The notes below the pieces were generated by a model. It was not told the DNA's origin and searched no databases. It saw nothing but the letters and a program-made list of their open reading frames with translations. A stretch of 35,431 bases of DNA from Bacteroidota bacterium (GTDB lineage Bacteria > Bacteroidota > Bacteroidia > Chitinophagales > Chitinophagaceae), in the NCBI GenBank assembly GCA_013286485.1, contig JABDFN010000010.1:1-35431 (forward strand), written 5' to 3'. Positions within the stretch are counted from its first letter, which is position 1, and the number at the start of each line of letters is the position of its first letter. Shown here in pieces: positions 1-8,106 of the stretch. The position numbers and the translations under genes were made by a program.

Positions 1-112
1 TGGGGGTTTTTGTGCATGTGACTATGTAGTCTAATTCTTCTGCCTATCCCGCCTGCCCCCTTTTGTTTACTCTGTTTGTGAATCAATATTCTTTAACAAA
101 AAAACAAAAACT

Positions 113-1027
113 ATGTTACCAACAAAAAATGTGCCTCTTGAAGAACTGGCCGCACAAATTGATGTGTATGCAAAAGTCACAGACAAGATCATTGCTGCCT
201 TAGAAAAAGGCACTGTACCCTGGCACCAGCCGTGGAAAGACGGCGGAGCGCCGCAGAATCTCATTAGCAAACGCCCATACCGAGGCGTTAACGTTCTGAT
301 ACTCCAGTCCGGAGGTCATGAGCATAACCTGTTCCTGACATACAAGCAGATAAGAGATATCGGAGCGAGTATCAGAATTGGAGAAAAATGTTATACAATC
401 GTCTACTGGAACCAAGCCGAAAAGGAATTGGAGGATGCAAGCGGTGCACAGGATAAGAAAGCCAAATTCGTCCTGCACTACTATTCCGTGTATAATATCG
501 CCCAATGCGAGAACATTCCGGAGGACTATCTGCCGAAGCCTTCAAGGATCGCAGAACCCATCCGAGCCTGCGAGGATATAGTCCTGTGCATGCCAAAGCC
601 TCCCAAGATCAAGCACACAAAACAGGAAGCCTACTATCACCCCATCAAGGATTATATCAACATGCCCAAGCAGGCAAGCTTCGAAAGCGATGCGGCATAC
701 TATTCTGCCCTCTTTCACGAGCTCATACACTCCACCGGGCACCAAAGCCGATTAAACAGAAAGTCGCTCACTGACTTCCCAACCGTTGAAGCCTATTCCC
801 AGGAAGAATTGGTCGCAGAGATCGGCGCTTGCTATTTGCAGAACAAAACAGGAATACCGGGCATGATTGATAACAGTACGGCATATATCCAGGGCTGGCT
901 TACAAAGCTCAGGAATGACAAGCGGCTTATCTTCTTCGCTGCCGGACAAGCTCAAAGGGCCACTGATTACATTCTTAATGTCAAAAATGAGCCAGAGGAC
1001 ATGGTGCAAGGGAAAGAAGTTAATTAA
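113..1027 (+). CDS. ardC: ArdC-like antirestriction protein with zincin metallopeptidase domain
   Basis: This 304-residue protein has the two-part layout of ArdC proteins of conjugative elements. The N-terminal part (about 15-150) is the ssDNA-binding ArdC/DUF1738 type, with the typical 'GTVPWHQPW' near residue 33 followed by the 'RPYRGVN' segment. The C-terminal part is a zincin-like peptidase with HELIHSTGH at 202-210 (HExxH, H202/E203/H206) and the downstream helix EELVAEIGA at 231-239. ArdC proteins protect the incoming single strand from recipient restriction enzymes, and both domains recur in 'polyvalent' proteins of phages and conjugative elements. The ATG follows an A-rich leader, usual for Bacteroidota. 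A terminator lies just downstream, so it appears to be the last gene of its transcript. The family call is confident; a cleavage substrate cannot be read from the sequence. Confidence 0.92.
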   Translation: MLPTKNVPLEELAAQIDVYAKVTDKIIAALEKGTVPWHQPWKDGGAPQNLISKRPYRGVNVLILQSGGHEHNLFLTYKQIRDIGASIRIGEKCYTIVYWNQAEKELEDASGAQDKKAKFVLHYYSVYNIAQCENIPEDYLPKPSRIAEPIRACEDIVLCMPKPPKIKHTKQEAYYHPIKDYINMPKQASFESDAAYYSALFHELIHSTGHQSRLNRKSLTDFPTVEAYSQEELVAEIGACYLQNKTGIPGMIDNSTAYIQGWLTKLRNDKRLIFFAAGQAQRATDYILNVKNEPEDMVQGKEVN

Positions 1028-1047
1028 TGTTCATACTATAAAACCCC

Positions 1048-1076
1048 AAGCCTAATATTTTTATGTTAGGCTTTTA
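1048..1076 (+). terminator. Rho-independent terminator after ardC
   Basis: An 8-bp perfect stem (AAGCCTAA at 1048-1055 with TTAGGCTT at 1066-1073) closes a 10-nt loop and runs into a T-rich tail. It lies 20 bases after the ardC stop. Confidence 0.8.
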
Positions 1077-1180
1077 TTCTACCCACAGTTATGCTATCCG
1101 CATTGATTAATTTACTCTAATTTACATTTCTATAGCTAAGCACCCCCATCTCATTACTTCAGCTTAGTAAAAATAATACA

Positions 1181-1294
1181 TTGAAAGATCCACATGATAG
1201 TAAGCCTGAAGGCTCTGATTCTCGTGATCTTATTATTTTCATATTGGTGCTGCTCGTATTTGTATTAGTTGGGTATATTATTTTTCATAGATAG
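1181..1294 (+). CDS. Possible 37-residue single-pass membrane peptide
   Basis: A short frame starts with TTG at 1181 and ends with TAG at 1292-1294. It encodes a charged N-terminus (KDPHDSKPEGSDSRD) followed by one continuous hydrophobic helix (LIIFILVLLVFVLVGYIIF) and HR. This is the expected make-up of a small inner-membrane peptide with the N-terminus in the cytoplasm. There is no ATG in frame close upstream and no clear ribosome binding site, so the start is weak. It lies between the ardC terminator and an inverted repeat. It may be a chance frame; the sharp switch from charged to purely hydrophobic residues is the only support. Confidence 0.3.
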   Translation: MKDPHDSKPEGSDSRDLIIFILVLLVFVLVGYIIFHR

Positions 1295-1312
1295 TCACAG
1301 CACTTTCTTTTT

Positions 1313-1364
1313 GCTTCTTTTTCTTGATGCGACAGACAAAGAAAAAGAAGCCGCGATGCGGCTT
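1313..1364 (+). repeat. Two overlapping, mutually exclusive hairpins
   Basis: GCTTCTTTTTCTT at 1313-1325 is perfectly complementary to AAGAAAAAGAAGC at 1339-1351. The right arm overlaps a second hairpin, AAGCCGC at 1348-1354 with GCGGCTT at 1358-1364. Only one can form at a time, as in an attenuator, but no gene directly downstream on this strand would be controlled. Function unknown. Confidence 0.45.
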
Positions 1365-1417
1365 GCATATTCTAAAATGCAGTATCTTAGAAACAGTTTT
1401 CATAGTGATAGGGTTTA

Positions 1418-1453
1418 TAAAAGAGCCGAGTTGTGAACAACTCGGCTCTTTTA
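1418..1453. terminator. Strong symmetrical terminator at the 3' end of ssb
   Basis: A perfect 17-bp stem (1418-1434 with 1437-1453) has a 2-base loop, A-rich on one flank and T-rich on the other, so it can end transcription in either direction. It touches the stop codon of ssb on the minus strand. Confidence 0.85.
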
Positions 1454-1822
1454 TTAAAACGGCAAGTCGTCCGCACTTTCACCTGCTACAGCCAGCGCAG
1501 GTGCTATGTTCTTCCCCTGCGTAATGATTTTTACATTGTTTACGTGAAAAGTGAGGTTCGCATGTGTTTCGCCGTCTCCGCCTTTGTAAATGTTCAGGTT
1601 CACTTTGCCAAAGAGAGATACGATACTGCCTTTCTTGAGGCTCTCGGCAATCTTGGTGCTAATCCAGTAGCTGCATGAGAAGTAGCGCACCTCATTCTTC
1701 TTCTCGCCGTCTTTTGTCTTGTAGTAGTCATTGACTGCCACTGCAAAGGATACTACCTTCCTGTTGTCTTTGAGCTTTTTTACTTCTGCATCGCCTGTTA
1801 CTCGTCCTGTGATGATTTCCAT
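1454..1822 (-). CDS. ssb: Single-stranded DNA-binding protein
   Basis: This 122-residue protein is an OB-fold SSB: it opens MEIITGRVTGDAEVKKL, carries the aromatic and basic ssDNA-binding strands (VRYFSCSYW around 46-54, then IVSLFGKVNL) and ends in the acidic tip DDLPF, which in this family recruits replication and repair partners. It is shorter than chromosomal SSB because the flexible linker is brief, as is common for SSBs on mobile elements. It would coat single-stranded element DNA during transfer and re-synthesis. A 71-residue gene lies 26 bases upstream on the same strand and may share its transcript, which ends at the adjoining 17-bp terminator. Confidence 0.93.
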   Translation of the reverse strand: MEIITGRVTGDAEVKKLKDNRKVVSFAVAVNDYYKTKDGEKKNEVRYFSCSYWISTKIAESLKKGSIVSLFGKVNLNIYKGGDGETHANLTFHVNNVKIITQGKNIAPALAVAGESADDLPF

Positions 1823-1848
1823 GTCTGTTGATTTTATAAATGAGAAAA

Positions 1849-2064
1849 TTAGTTACGGGTGAATAATGCCATTTGATTAAGGTCTTGCCACTTTACAGGC
1901 TTGTTGTGAACGTTGTAGCGCTTCACGAGGTAGAACACGGTGATATCCTCGTTGTTGAGAATTGCCCATGCGGTACTGAGCGCCTGTGAGCGTGTTAGAT
2001 TTTTCCTTTTCTGAATTGCCCAGCTCATGTGCATGAGGCGGGACAGCTTTTTCATTCGTTCCAT
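1849..2064 (-). CDS. Small conserved protein of Bacteroidota mobile elements
   Basis: This 71-residue basic protein has no domain I can name. The N-terminal half (KKLSRLMHMSWAIQKRK) followed by NLTRSQALSTAWAIL looks like two amphipathic helices. The pattern is familiar from small uncharacterised proteins next to ssb in Bacteroidota mobile elements, but that is recollection, not a search. It lies directly upstream of ssb on the same strand with a 26-base gap, which suggests a shared transcript. An alternative start at the fourth residue (MKKL) is possible. It may bind DNA or RNA given its charge; no function is claimed. Confidence 0.7.
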   Translation of the reverse strand: MERMKKLSRLMHMSWAIQKRKNLTRSQALSTAWAILNNEDITVFYLVKRYNVHNKPVKWQDLNQMALFTRN

Positions 2065-2417
2065 TGTTTTATGATTTAGTTGTTACACAATACGGCTTAA
2101 AAAGCCTTATGGACTGTGATAAGCAACGATCTGCAACGCACGGAAAGGCAGACAAGGTTTTTACGAAAGAATACTATTTGAGAGCGGAGGTAGTATTAAA
2201 AACACCGGAGCGGAAAATGGAGATTGTTGCAGGAAAACAGGAAGCAAGCGAAGATTACGGAGCGCAGACTTTGCAGGCATTGACGAAGTGCATACCTTCG
2301 CTGTGGTACAGGCCAAAAATTTCTATATTACATTTTGATTAGACTTCTTCCATCAGTAGAAAAAATTCATTGAATACCCCTTATAGGTTTTCTGATTGCT
2401 TCGTTCCAATCATGATC
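2065..2417. other. Gene-poor stretch upstream of the ssb operon
   Basis: No convincing gene is present. A 92-codon open frame on the plus strand (2064-2342) has no family features and no upstream signal, and I do not accept it. A short hairpin (GGCTT at 2094-2098 with AAGCC at 2102-2106) lies in the probable promoter region of the minus-strand 71-residue gene. The base composition is less AT-rich than the cargo that follows. Confidence 0.5.
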
Positions 2418-3779
2418 CTATTTTCTAACTAATCTTCTAAAGGCTCTCAAAAATTGAAAAAGTAAAAAACCTCCTATCAGGCGATCAACTATATCAAATA
2501 GTTCAGCGATTGCAGATTTATTTTCAAAAAAAACTTCGCTTGTTTTGTGAATAGGATTCATAAATTCTAAATATCCTACTACGTCATTAATTATTAAATT
2601 TGGATTAAAATGTGTTTGATGAAGGTTAATTTTGATGACTGTATAAAGTAAGAGATTAATTAACAAAAGTTCGATTAATGGTAACATCCACGACAAACCA
2701 TATTGATTTGAATAATAGTTTGTCCATAAAATAAATTTTTCGTCCCTTCTGCCTTTGGATTTTTTAAGTTCATTGTGATAGGCGCGCATTTCGTAACCAA
2801 AAAACCGAAGCTCATCGGGTTTATTGTTAGTTTTGATCATGATATTCTTTAGTTGTCTGAATGATTCACGACTATTTAGATGATCATTTCCAGAGACTTT
2901 CGTTAAGGCATTGGATTTGCACCATTTAATATTTGAACTAACAACATCCGCGATATATGAGTCAATAATATTAACAGTATCAAATTGTTCAAAGTTGATA
3001 TTGTAAATTTCAAATCGTCCTAGGTTTGAGTTTTGTACTGCTAACATTTGACTATTCGATTTAGATGAAATGTTATTAGCTACAACATACCCATTATTAA
3101 CAAAATTCTCGATTATGACATTTTCTGCACTTATATCACTTAGTAATATTTTGCCGCTTTCATTGAAGCCATCAATTTTTAGAACGAGAATTGTAATTTT
3201 TTTAATTACAATTGAGTAATTAAAATTATCACCACAACCAATTTTGAGAATTTTAATAAAAGGATCAAGTTCATATTTTGGTTTATATCCTTCTGGACCT
3301 ATGAATATCTCTCCTTTCTCTTTTAAACTAAAAACCATCATTTCGGTAAAGTGTGGATTGGCAATAAGAATATTTTGCTTTCCCAAATCAAATAAGCTAA
3401 TATGATCTGCAGTAACATCTTCAATGTTCGCAGCGGCATTAAATGTTGCGTTTTGAATACTACAGGTTATAAACTTTGAGCTTAACAATAGAAAAGGCTG
3501 ACGAAAGAGGCTCTCTTTAAAATCTAAGCTAAAGAAATATGATTTTTCTATCTTAAACTTTGAATGGAAAGTACAGTTTGTAAATATCAGTTTGTTGCCA
3601 AAATTTGAATTTTCTGCTTTAACATCATTAATAAAATCAACTTTATTTATTGTTAGTTGGAAAGTTGTAGCTTGTATTATCAAGCCAAGGTTTAATTCTC
3701 CATTGACAACGTAATTTTCCACTTTTTCTATTCCGGAATTTAGTAACTCTAAAAACTTATCCGCATTAATATTATCCAT
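2418..3779 (-). CDS. Pentapeptide-like repeat protein with C-terminal membrane domain
   Basis: This 453-residue protein starts at the ATG at 3779 (MDNINADKF); a TTG five codons upstream is less likely. The first 280 residues contain many short beta-type repeats of the pentapeptide kind (VDFINDVKAENSNFGN, FTNCTFHSKF, LDFKESLFRQPF), although less regular than the classic A(D/N)LxN form. A charged segment (KKSKGRRDEK) follows, then a hydrophobic helix at about 363-384 and a second at about 425-447 that ends in basic residues. A soluble beta-helix placed on a two-helix membrane anchor or channel is known from uncharacterised Bacteroidota proteins. The gene is strongly AT-rich and lies alone between backbone-like stretches, which suggests cargo. 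A membrane-active defence role is possible but unproven. Confidence 0.6.
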   Translation of the reverse strand: MDNINADKFLELLNSGIEKVENYVVNGELNLGLIIQATTFQLTINKVDFINDVKAENSNFGNKLIFTNCTFHSKFKIEKSYFFSLDFKESLFRQPFLLLSSKFITCSIQNATFNAAANIEDVTADHISLFDLGKQNILIANPHFTEMMVFSLKEKGEIFIGPEGYKPKYELDPFIKILKIGCGDNFNYSIVIKKITILVLKIDGFNESGKILLSDISAENVIIENFVNNGYVVANNISSKSNSQMLAVQNSNLGRFEIYNINFEQFDTVNIIDSYIADVVSSNIKWCKSNALTKVSGNDHLNSRESFRQLKNIMIKTNNKPDELRFFGYEMRAYHNELKKSKGRRDEKFILWTNYYSNQYGLSWMLPLIELLLINLLLYTVIKINLHQTHFNPNLIINDVVGYLEFMNPIHKTSEVFFENKSAIAELFDIVDRLIGGFLLFQFLRAFRRLVRK

Positions 3780-4327
3780 CAAATAAAAATACAAATGTTT
3801 AGCACGAATACATAGACGCTATTCTTTTTGAAGGTAAAACAGCCTTGAGCCACATAGCCCAAAAGTGATTGAAACATTTTCGTTTTAATCACTGTGCCGC
3901 GAGCCTACTGCGAGTACGAGCAAGATCCGACCTGTAACGTTTTCCATTAGAAAACAAAGGGCGGGTATGTTTGGCGTGTGTTTTTGGTAGCACAAAACCA
4001 TGCCAAACACTTGTCTGCGAGTTACGCAGGCGAGCACAAACGAAATAACCGGAGGACTGCAAAGTGAGTAAATGGAATGCAGCGAAATGAAATGAGCGAA
4101 TGAATGCACTGATTTTGCAGGCCTGAAAAGGTTATAATGAAACTGACGAATGAACTGCAGAAAGAGTGACAAGCCGCGAAGTGTCCTCTAGCAAGAAAGT
4201 TCTGCCAACAGGCAGGCTTTCGGCGTATAGGACAAACATCTCTTGCGCGATCCTTTAAACCATTACATAGCGCAAGGGTTGTTTGGGTTGGCGCTCTTTA
4301 TGCTGAATGAGGAAGTTGAATGCCTAT
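3780..4327. other. Intergenic backbone-like stretch with several hairpins
   Basis: About 550 bases hold no convincing gene. The DNA is richer in G and C than the cargo on either side. It contains a 12-bp stem (3864-3875 with 3882-3893, one G-U pair, 6-base loop), a small CTGCC/GGCAG hairpin (4202-4215), and CTTGCGC at 4242-4248 repeated inverted at 4270-4276. None has a U-tract, so they are not simple terminators. This looks like conserved noncoding element DNA between two cargo inserts. Confidence 0.45.
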
Positions 4328-6292
4328 TTACCTGGCAGTGTGGGTGTGTGCGACAGGCTGGATGCAGTTGAAAATCGACATTGCATTTATATCTCGGATG
4401 TTAAATCTTGCACGCGACCATATTTCAAGATTCACAGATGTTGATATCCTAATTTTGGCTTGTTCATCAGTTAGTTCTAAGCCTTTTTCATCGACTTTCC
4501 AATTTGCTTTATTTTTTTCAAATTCCTGATCGATTTCTGCAGCAGTTAGTTGTTTTATTTGGATATGCAATCGTCGATCTATGAAGTTTTCATCCTCGTA
4601 TATATCCAAAGAAAAAGCGAGCTTAAAAGAAGTTACAATGACTTGTTTACTTAAGACTTTCGAATAGAAAGTTATTACTGGGATGCCCCTATAAGCCCCT
4701 ATTGATCCAATATCACTCGCCTCACTATATTCAACAAAGTCAGGCACCTCTCTAATATTCGTTTGATAAATAAATTCAGGAGGAATAATAATTAAATCGG
4801 GAATAATTTTGTTATCGGTTAATGTCTTTATACATGCATCCAATCCGGAAATAATATTGTCATAAACGGGTAATTCAGGTGCATATTGATTGAATACCTT
4901 AGCTAAAAACGCCCCATCCGTTCGTCTACCCACATCAGAACCTAAATCTGCACTACCGTAGATTTGCTGATAATGATTTTCTACGAACATCATTTTAAAA
5001 CGTTGTAGTAGAATTTTTGAACCTAGATATGGTAGACCATCGGAATTATTAACTACATCCTGATTGTGGAAGTGGGAAAACAAATCGAAGATAGTACATT
5101 GCCTTTTCCATGCTTCAAACAAACGCTGCTTAAATTCATTTACAAGTTTAACATCCAATTGCTGGGATGCAATTAAACTGCTTTCATACTTATCATGCAG
5201 AATTTTTAATCGCTCGAATACATTTAATATTCGACGAGTGCGCTCTTCCAAATCTTCATTTATCTGGTTGGTTCTTTCTTCACTTGTTAGGTCAGCCACA
5301 CCAGCTATCCCAAGTGGCTTCTGCCATTTTTCTATATTTTTCTTGAAGTACTCCAATAAGCTTTTTACCGAATCATAAAGAAAAATGTAGTCGCTGTCAT
5401 CAATAATAGCTTCTATAGAAAAAGAAGGCATTTCTCCCTTTAAAAGCAAGAAGCACATTCCGTATAATATCCAGTCGTAAACAGTTGGTGGAGAGTACAC
5501 TATTCCAGACTCACGATCTGTGTGATCCCACCATGAAAAGCCGAGGTAGTCAATCGCCTCTCTTTTTCGGATTTGGATAATATCTTCCAAAAGGTCTTCA
5601 AAATACTGGTAATGGATGTCAATTTTACTTATTAAAAAAAGAAATTTAGGTCTATCTATCTTATCCAGAGCATACAGATATACTATCCATGAGAAATATC
5701 CCAGAGCGGCTCTCCTCTGTGTAATCCCATAAATATGGTTCCTTGTTGCATTATCCCTAATTTCTTTCTTTTGCCCCTCAGTTCCGCTGCTTACCAAATT
5801 TACTATTTGCTCTCTAGTTTCATAATCATATTCTTCTTCTTTCATTTGATTAAACTCATTTAATGCATGGCTCAAAACTTGTTGATCTTGGTGAAAAATC
5901 AGGTAATGATAAAAGGATAAGACCCCTCCATAAAACTTGTAGAAGATTGAAGGATGCTTATCTATAAGTTCAGATTTTCCGCTATCTGACTTAAAATGTA
6001 AAGACATCGATTTATAATACACACTAACTGCATTAACTAAATAATTTGCAACTTCTTCTTTTTTTATACTTGTAGTGTATAAAAAAGTAGGAAGATTGAT
6101 TAATGTTTCTAAAACAAAATCAGATTTTTCCGCTATTGCAACTGAGGTCTGAGTTAAAATAAAGGATAAAATTTCCTTCCACGCTTGAGTATTGCCCTTG
6201 TTTACCGCACTATTAAAAGCATCGTATAGTGTCCGGTCAAAATTTGCAATTATGCCAGAAGTTAAAGTATTATTATTTATCGGACGGATCAT
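4328..6292 (-). CDS. Large uncharacterised soluble protein, second gene of a coupled pair
   Basis: This 654-residue protein has no domain I can name with confidence. Residues 1-400 are mostly helical, with no signal peptide and no membrane segment. The last 200 or so residues have a mixed strand/helix pattern (IPDLIIIPPEFIYQ, GSIGAYRGIPVITFYSK, then a terminal segment rich in charged residues) that loosely recalls the C-terminal part of HK97-type capsid or encapsulin proteins; this is a weak impression. The ATG overlaps the stop of the upstream membrane-protein gene by four bases, so the two are translated together and probably form a complex at the membrane. The last dozen codons run into less AT-rich DNA, and the C-terminus may be a fusion into backbone sequence. 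Candidate defence module. Confidence 0.6.
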   Translation of the reverse strand: MIRPINNNTLTSGIIANFDRTLYDAFNSAVNKGNTQAWKEILSFILTQTSVAIAEKSDFVLETLINLPTFLYTTSIKKEEVANYLVNAVSVYYKSMSLHFKSDSGKSELIDKHPSIFYKFYGGVLSFYHYLIFHQDQQVLSHALNEFNQMKEEEYDYETREQIVNLVSSGTEGQKKEIRDNATRNHIYGITQRRAALGYFSWIVYLYALDKIDRPKFLFLISKIDIHYQYFEDLLEDIIQIRKREAIDYLGFSWWDHTDRESGIVYSPPTVYDWILYGMCFLLLKGEMPSFSIEAIIDDSDYIFLYDSVKSLLEYFKKNIEKWQKPLGIAGVADLTSEERTNQINEDLEERTRRILNVFERLKILHDKYESSLIASQQLDVKLVNEFKQRLFEAWKRQCTIFDLFSHFHNQDVVNNSDGLPYLGSKILLQRFKMMFVENHYQQIYGSADLGSDVGRRTDGAFLAKVFNQYAPELPVYDNIISGLDACIKTLTDNKIIPDLIIIPPEFIYQTNIREVPDFVEYSEASDIGSIGAYRGIPVITFYSKVLSKQVIVTSFKLAFSLDIYEDENFIDRRLHIQIKQLTAAEIDQEFEKNKANWKVDEKGLELTDEQAKIRISTSVNLEIWSRARFNIRDINAMSIFNCIQPVAHTHTAR

Positions 6293-7449
6293 TTGATGCC
6301 TTTATAAAATATTTCGTATAAGTCCTTCATGTCAGTTAATGTTTGAGTCAAAATTTCGATATCCCCCAACTCCGCACCCACTTTCAGTCGATTTTCCATT
6401 TTCTGTTTTTCCGCCATAAATTCATCTTCTTGAGTCATAATTGGCCGTAAATTGAAAGTTAATGCAATCAATCTCTGTTCCCATTGCTTTATTGTAGTGC
6501 CATCAGCAAAACTAAATACTGGTTTGCCTTCCTCCAAGTGTTGCAGACAGTGGAGTGAATAAAAGGAACCAGAATTACTTCTTTTTTTTATTCTCTGCAC
6601 CCAAAAATTTAAAAGCGGCAGAAATACATCAACTAAAATCACATCTGCAGTATTTCCCACTCTTACCAAGGTAGTTGGGGCCGCATCAAAAAAACTCCAT
6701 TGTTGCTCTGAGAAACCATACTCCTCAAAAGTTGCATTAAACACTATTTTACTTTCTTTTACGAATTGCTCATTCAGTAGAAAATATTTCGCGGATTTTA
6801 ACAAACGACCCTTTGATAGCTCTGCTATCTTTTCAGGACTGAAAAATTTTATTACCTTATAAAACAGGTAACTGATTGACATCATTATTCCAATAAGTAG
6901 AAGGCAACCCAAAATGGCAAAGTTACCAGCCGTATAAGGTTCTACTGAATACTTATATGCGTCGAGAATTATTAGCACGACCATGTTTATAACAGTTACA
7001 GCAAATACAAAATACAGCTGAGTTGCCCGAAACAAATCTTCAAATGTCCGTTGCGTTTTATTGCGTACTGTTTCAAATAAAAACCCAATTACAACAAAAC
7101 TTAATCCTATGATAGGAGCTGCAGCACCCATTGTTTCACTTACTAGACTATACGCGTCTTGCTTTTCGGGCAATTTCACAATGGTTAGCCAATGAAAATA
7201 GTGTTCTGTGATTGTTTCCGGTATAAAGCAAAGACAGAATCCGACTACATTTACAAATAATACAAAAAATAATTGTGGCTTGAAATTATTGATCTTAACT
7301 TTAAATAAATAATTATCTTGTTCTTTTTTTATTACATAAAGTGCTGGATTACTCCGCGCTATTTTATGCCAAGTCTTATTTGCGAGTGTTGAATTTTTTG
7401 AAATAATACCTACAAAATAAAAAAACAAGGCATTAAATATTCTCTTCAT
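6289..7449 (-). CDS. Four-helix membrane protein, first gene of a coupled pair
   Basis: With the ATG at 7449 (MKRIFNALFF) the protein has 386 residues. It has hydrophobic segments at about 60-79, 106-129, 142-161 and 174-196, then a soluble C-terminal half of about 190 residues ending in helices (KQKMENRLKVGAELGD). No enzyme motif is visible. An ATG 11 codons upstream at 7482 is in frame, but a good -7 box (TATATTTG at 7472-7479, minus strand) lies between the two, so the 7449 start is preferred. The stop overlaps the start of the 654-residue gene. A membrane protein with a cytoplasmic domain paired with a large soluble partner is a common arrangement for membrane-acting antiviral systems, but the family itself is not recognised. 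Confidence 0.65.
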   Translation of the reverse strand: MKRIFNALFFYFVGIISKNSTLANKTWHKIARSNPALYVIKKEQDNYLFKVKINNFKPQLFFVLFVNVVGFCLCFIPETITEHYFHWLTIVKLPEKQDAYSLVSETMGAAAPIIGLSFVVIGFLFETVRNKTQRTFEDLFRATQLYFVFAVTVINMVVLIILDAYKYSVEPYTAGNFAILGCLLLIGIMMSISYLFYKVIKFFSPEKIAELSKGRLLKSAKYFLLNEQFVKESKIVFNATFEEYGFSEQQWSFFDAAPTTLVRVGNTADVILVDVFLPLLNFWVQRIKKRSNSGSFYSLHCLQHLEEGKPVFSFADGTTIKQWEQRLIALTFNLRPIMTQEDEFMAEKQKMENRLKVGAELGDIEILTQTLTDMKDLYEIFYKGIK

Positions 7450-7471
7450 TGCATAAGAGGTTAAACAGAAA

Positions 7472-7479
7472 CAAATATA
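7472..7479 (-). promoter_or_regulatory. Probable -7 box for the membrane protein pair
   Basis: On the minus strand this reads TATATTTG, an exact match to the Bacteroidota TAnnTTTG -7 element. It would start transcripts near 7466, giving a 17-base leader before the ATG at 7449. The upstream -33 box is poor (ATTG at a spacing of 23). Confidence 0.45.
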
Positions 7480-7482
7480 CAT

Positions 7483-7870
7483 TTAATACTATCTGCCGGT
7501 ATCAATGTATGGCAATTTATGTAGAGTGATAACTTGCTCCGATTTCTCTTTGACCAAGTTTAACCAAAATTTGTATTCATTTGCACAATATCCTTTTTGT
7601 GAGACTAGAATGCTGAGGATTCAATTCTACCAATCCTAACAAGGATCAACTCTCCACCCGGACTACTGTTTCTGTTCAATTCTTCTATGTAAACAAATAG
7701 ATACTCAATGAGTTCCCTCAAGAAAACACAATTACGTAACCTTACCGTAATATTTGGGTAATAAATGAAGGTAAACTTTGTTGATGTTTATGGTGAATAG
7801 TAAACCTCACCTGAATTGAGCAGGAAATATGGGTTAGTTTAAAATTCAGTTGTCAAAGTTAATATCACAA
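7483..7870. other. Intergenic region, no gene seen
   Basis: About 390 AT-rich bases upstream of the membrane protein pair hold no convincing reading frame on either strand. One short inverted repeat (ATTACG/CGTAAT) lies near 7730-7753. Confidence 0.4.
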
Positions 7871-7902
7871 TTTGATCTGTCAATAGTTTTAAGATGAATT
7901 TT
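7871..7902 (+). promoter_or_regulatory. Possible promoter for the candidate structured RNA
   Basis: TTTG at 7871-7874 is followed after 20 bases by TGAATTTT at 7895-7902, a 6-of-8 match to the pattern TAnnTTTG with the correct spacing. The -7 box is imperfect. Confidence 0.3.
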
Positions 7903-7951
7903 ATGTTAATTCTAAACGATATTAAAAGGAGGTACACAGAGGGTCACCTCT

Positions 7952-7985
7952 AAAAAAAGAGACCCCCGCGTTGCATGCAGGGGTC
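7952..7985 (-). terminator. Strong rho-independent terminator, minus strand
   Basis: On the minus strand a 9-bp stem (one G-U pair, 7-nt loop; 7961-7985) is followed directly by TCTTTTTTT. No protein gene reads into it, which implies an untranslated minus-strand transcript from the 7986-8240 interval. Confidence 0.75.
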
Positions 7986-8106
7986 CAAGAAAAGTAAAAC
8001 ATAAAAGTACCCGACTAAAGTCCTTTATGCCTAGCGTAGCATAGCGCACACTAGCTGGTAAAGGTATGGTGTGGATATCGTTTTAGCAAATCTGCATCAG
8101 TCTTGA

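Noticed and set aside
2064-2342. 92-codon plus-strand open frame
   Set aside because: No family features, no upstream signals, and it begins at the end of the opposite-strand gene; composition looks noncoding.
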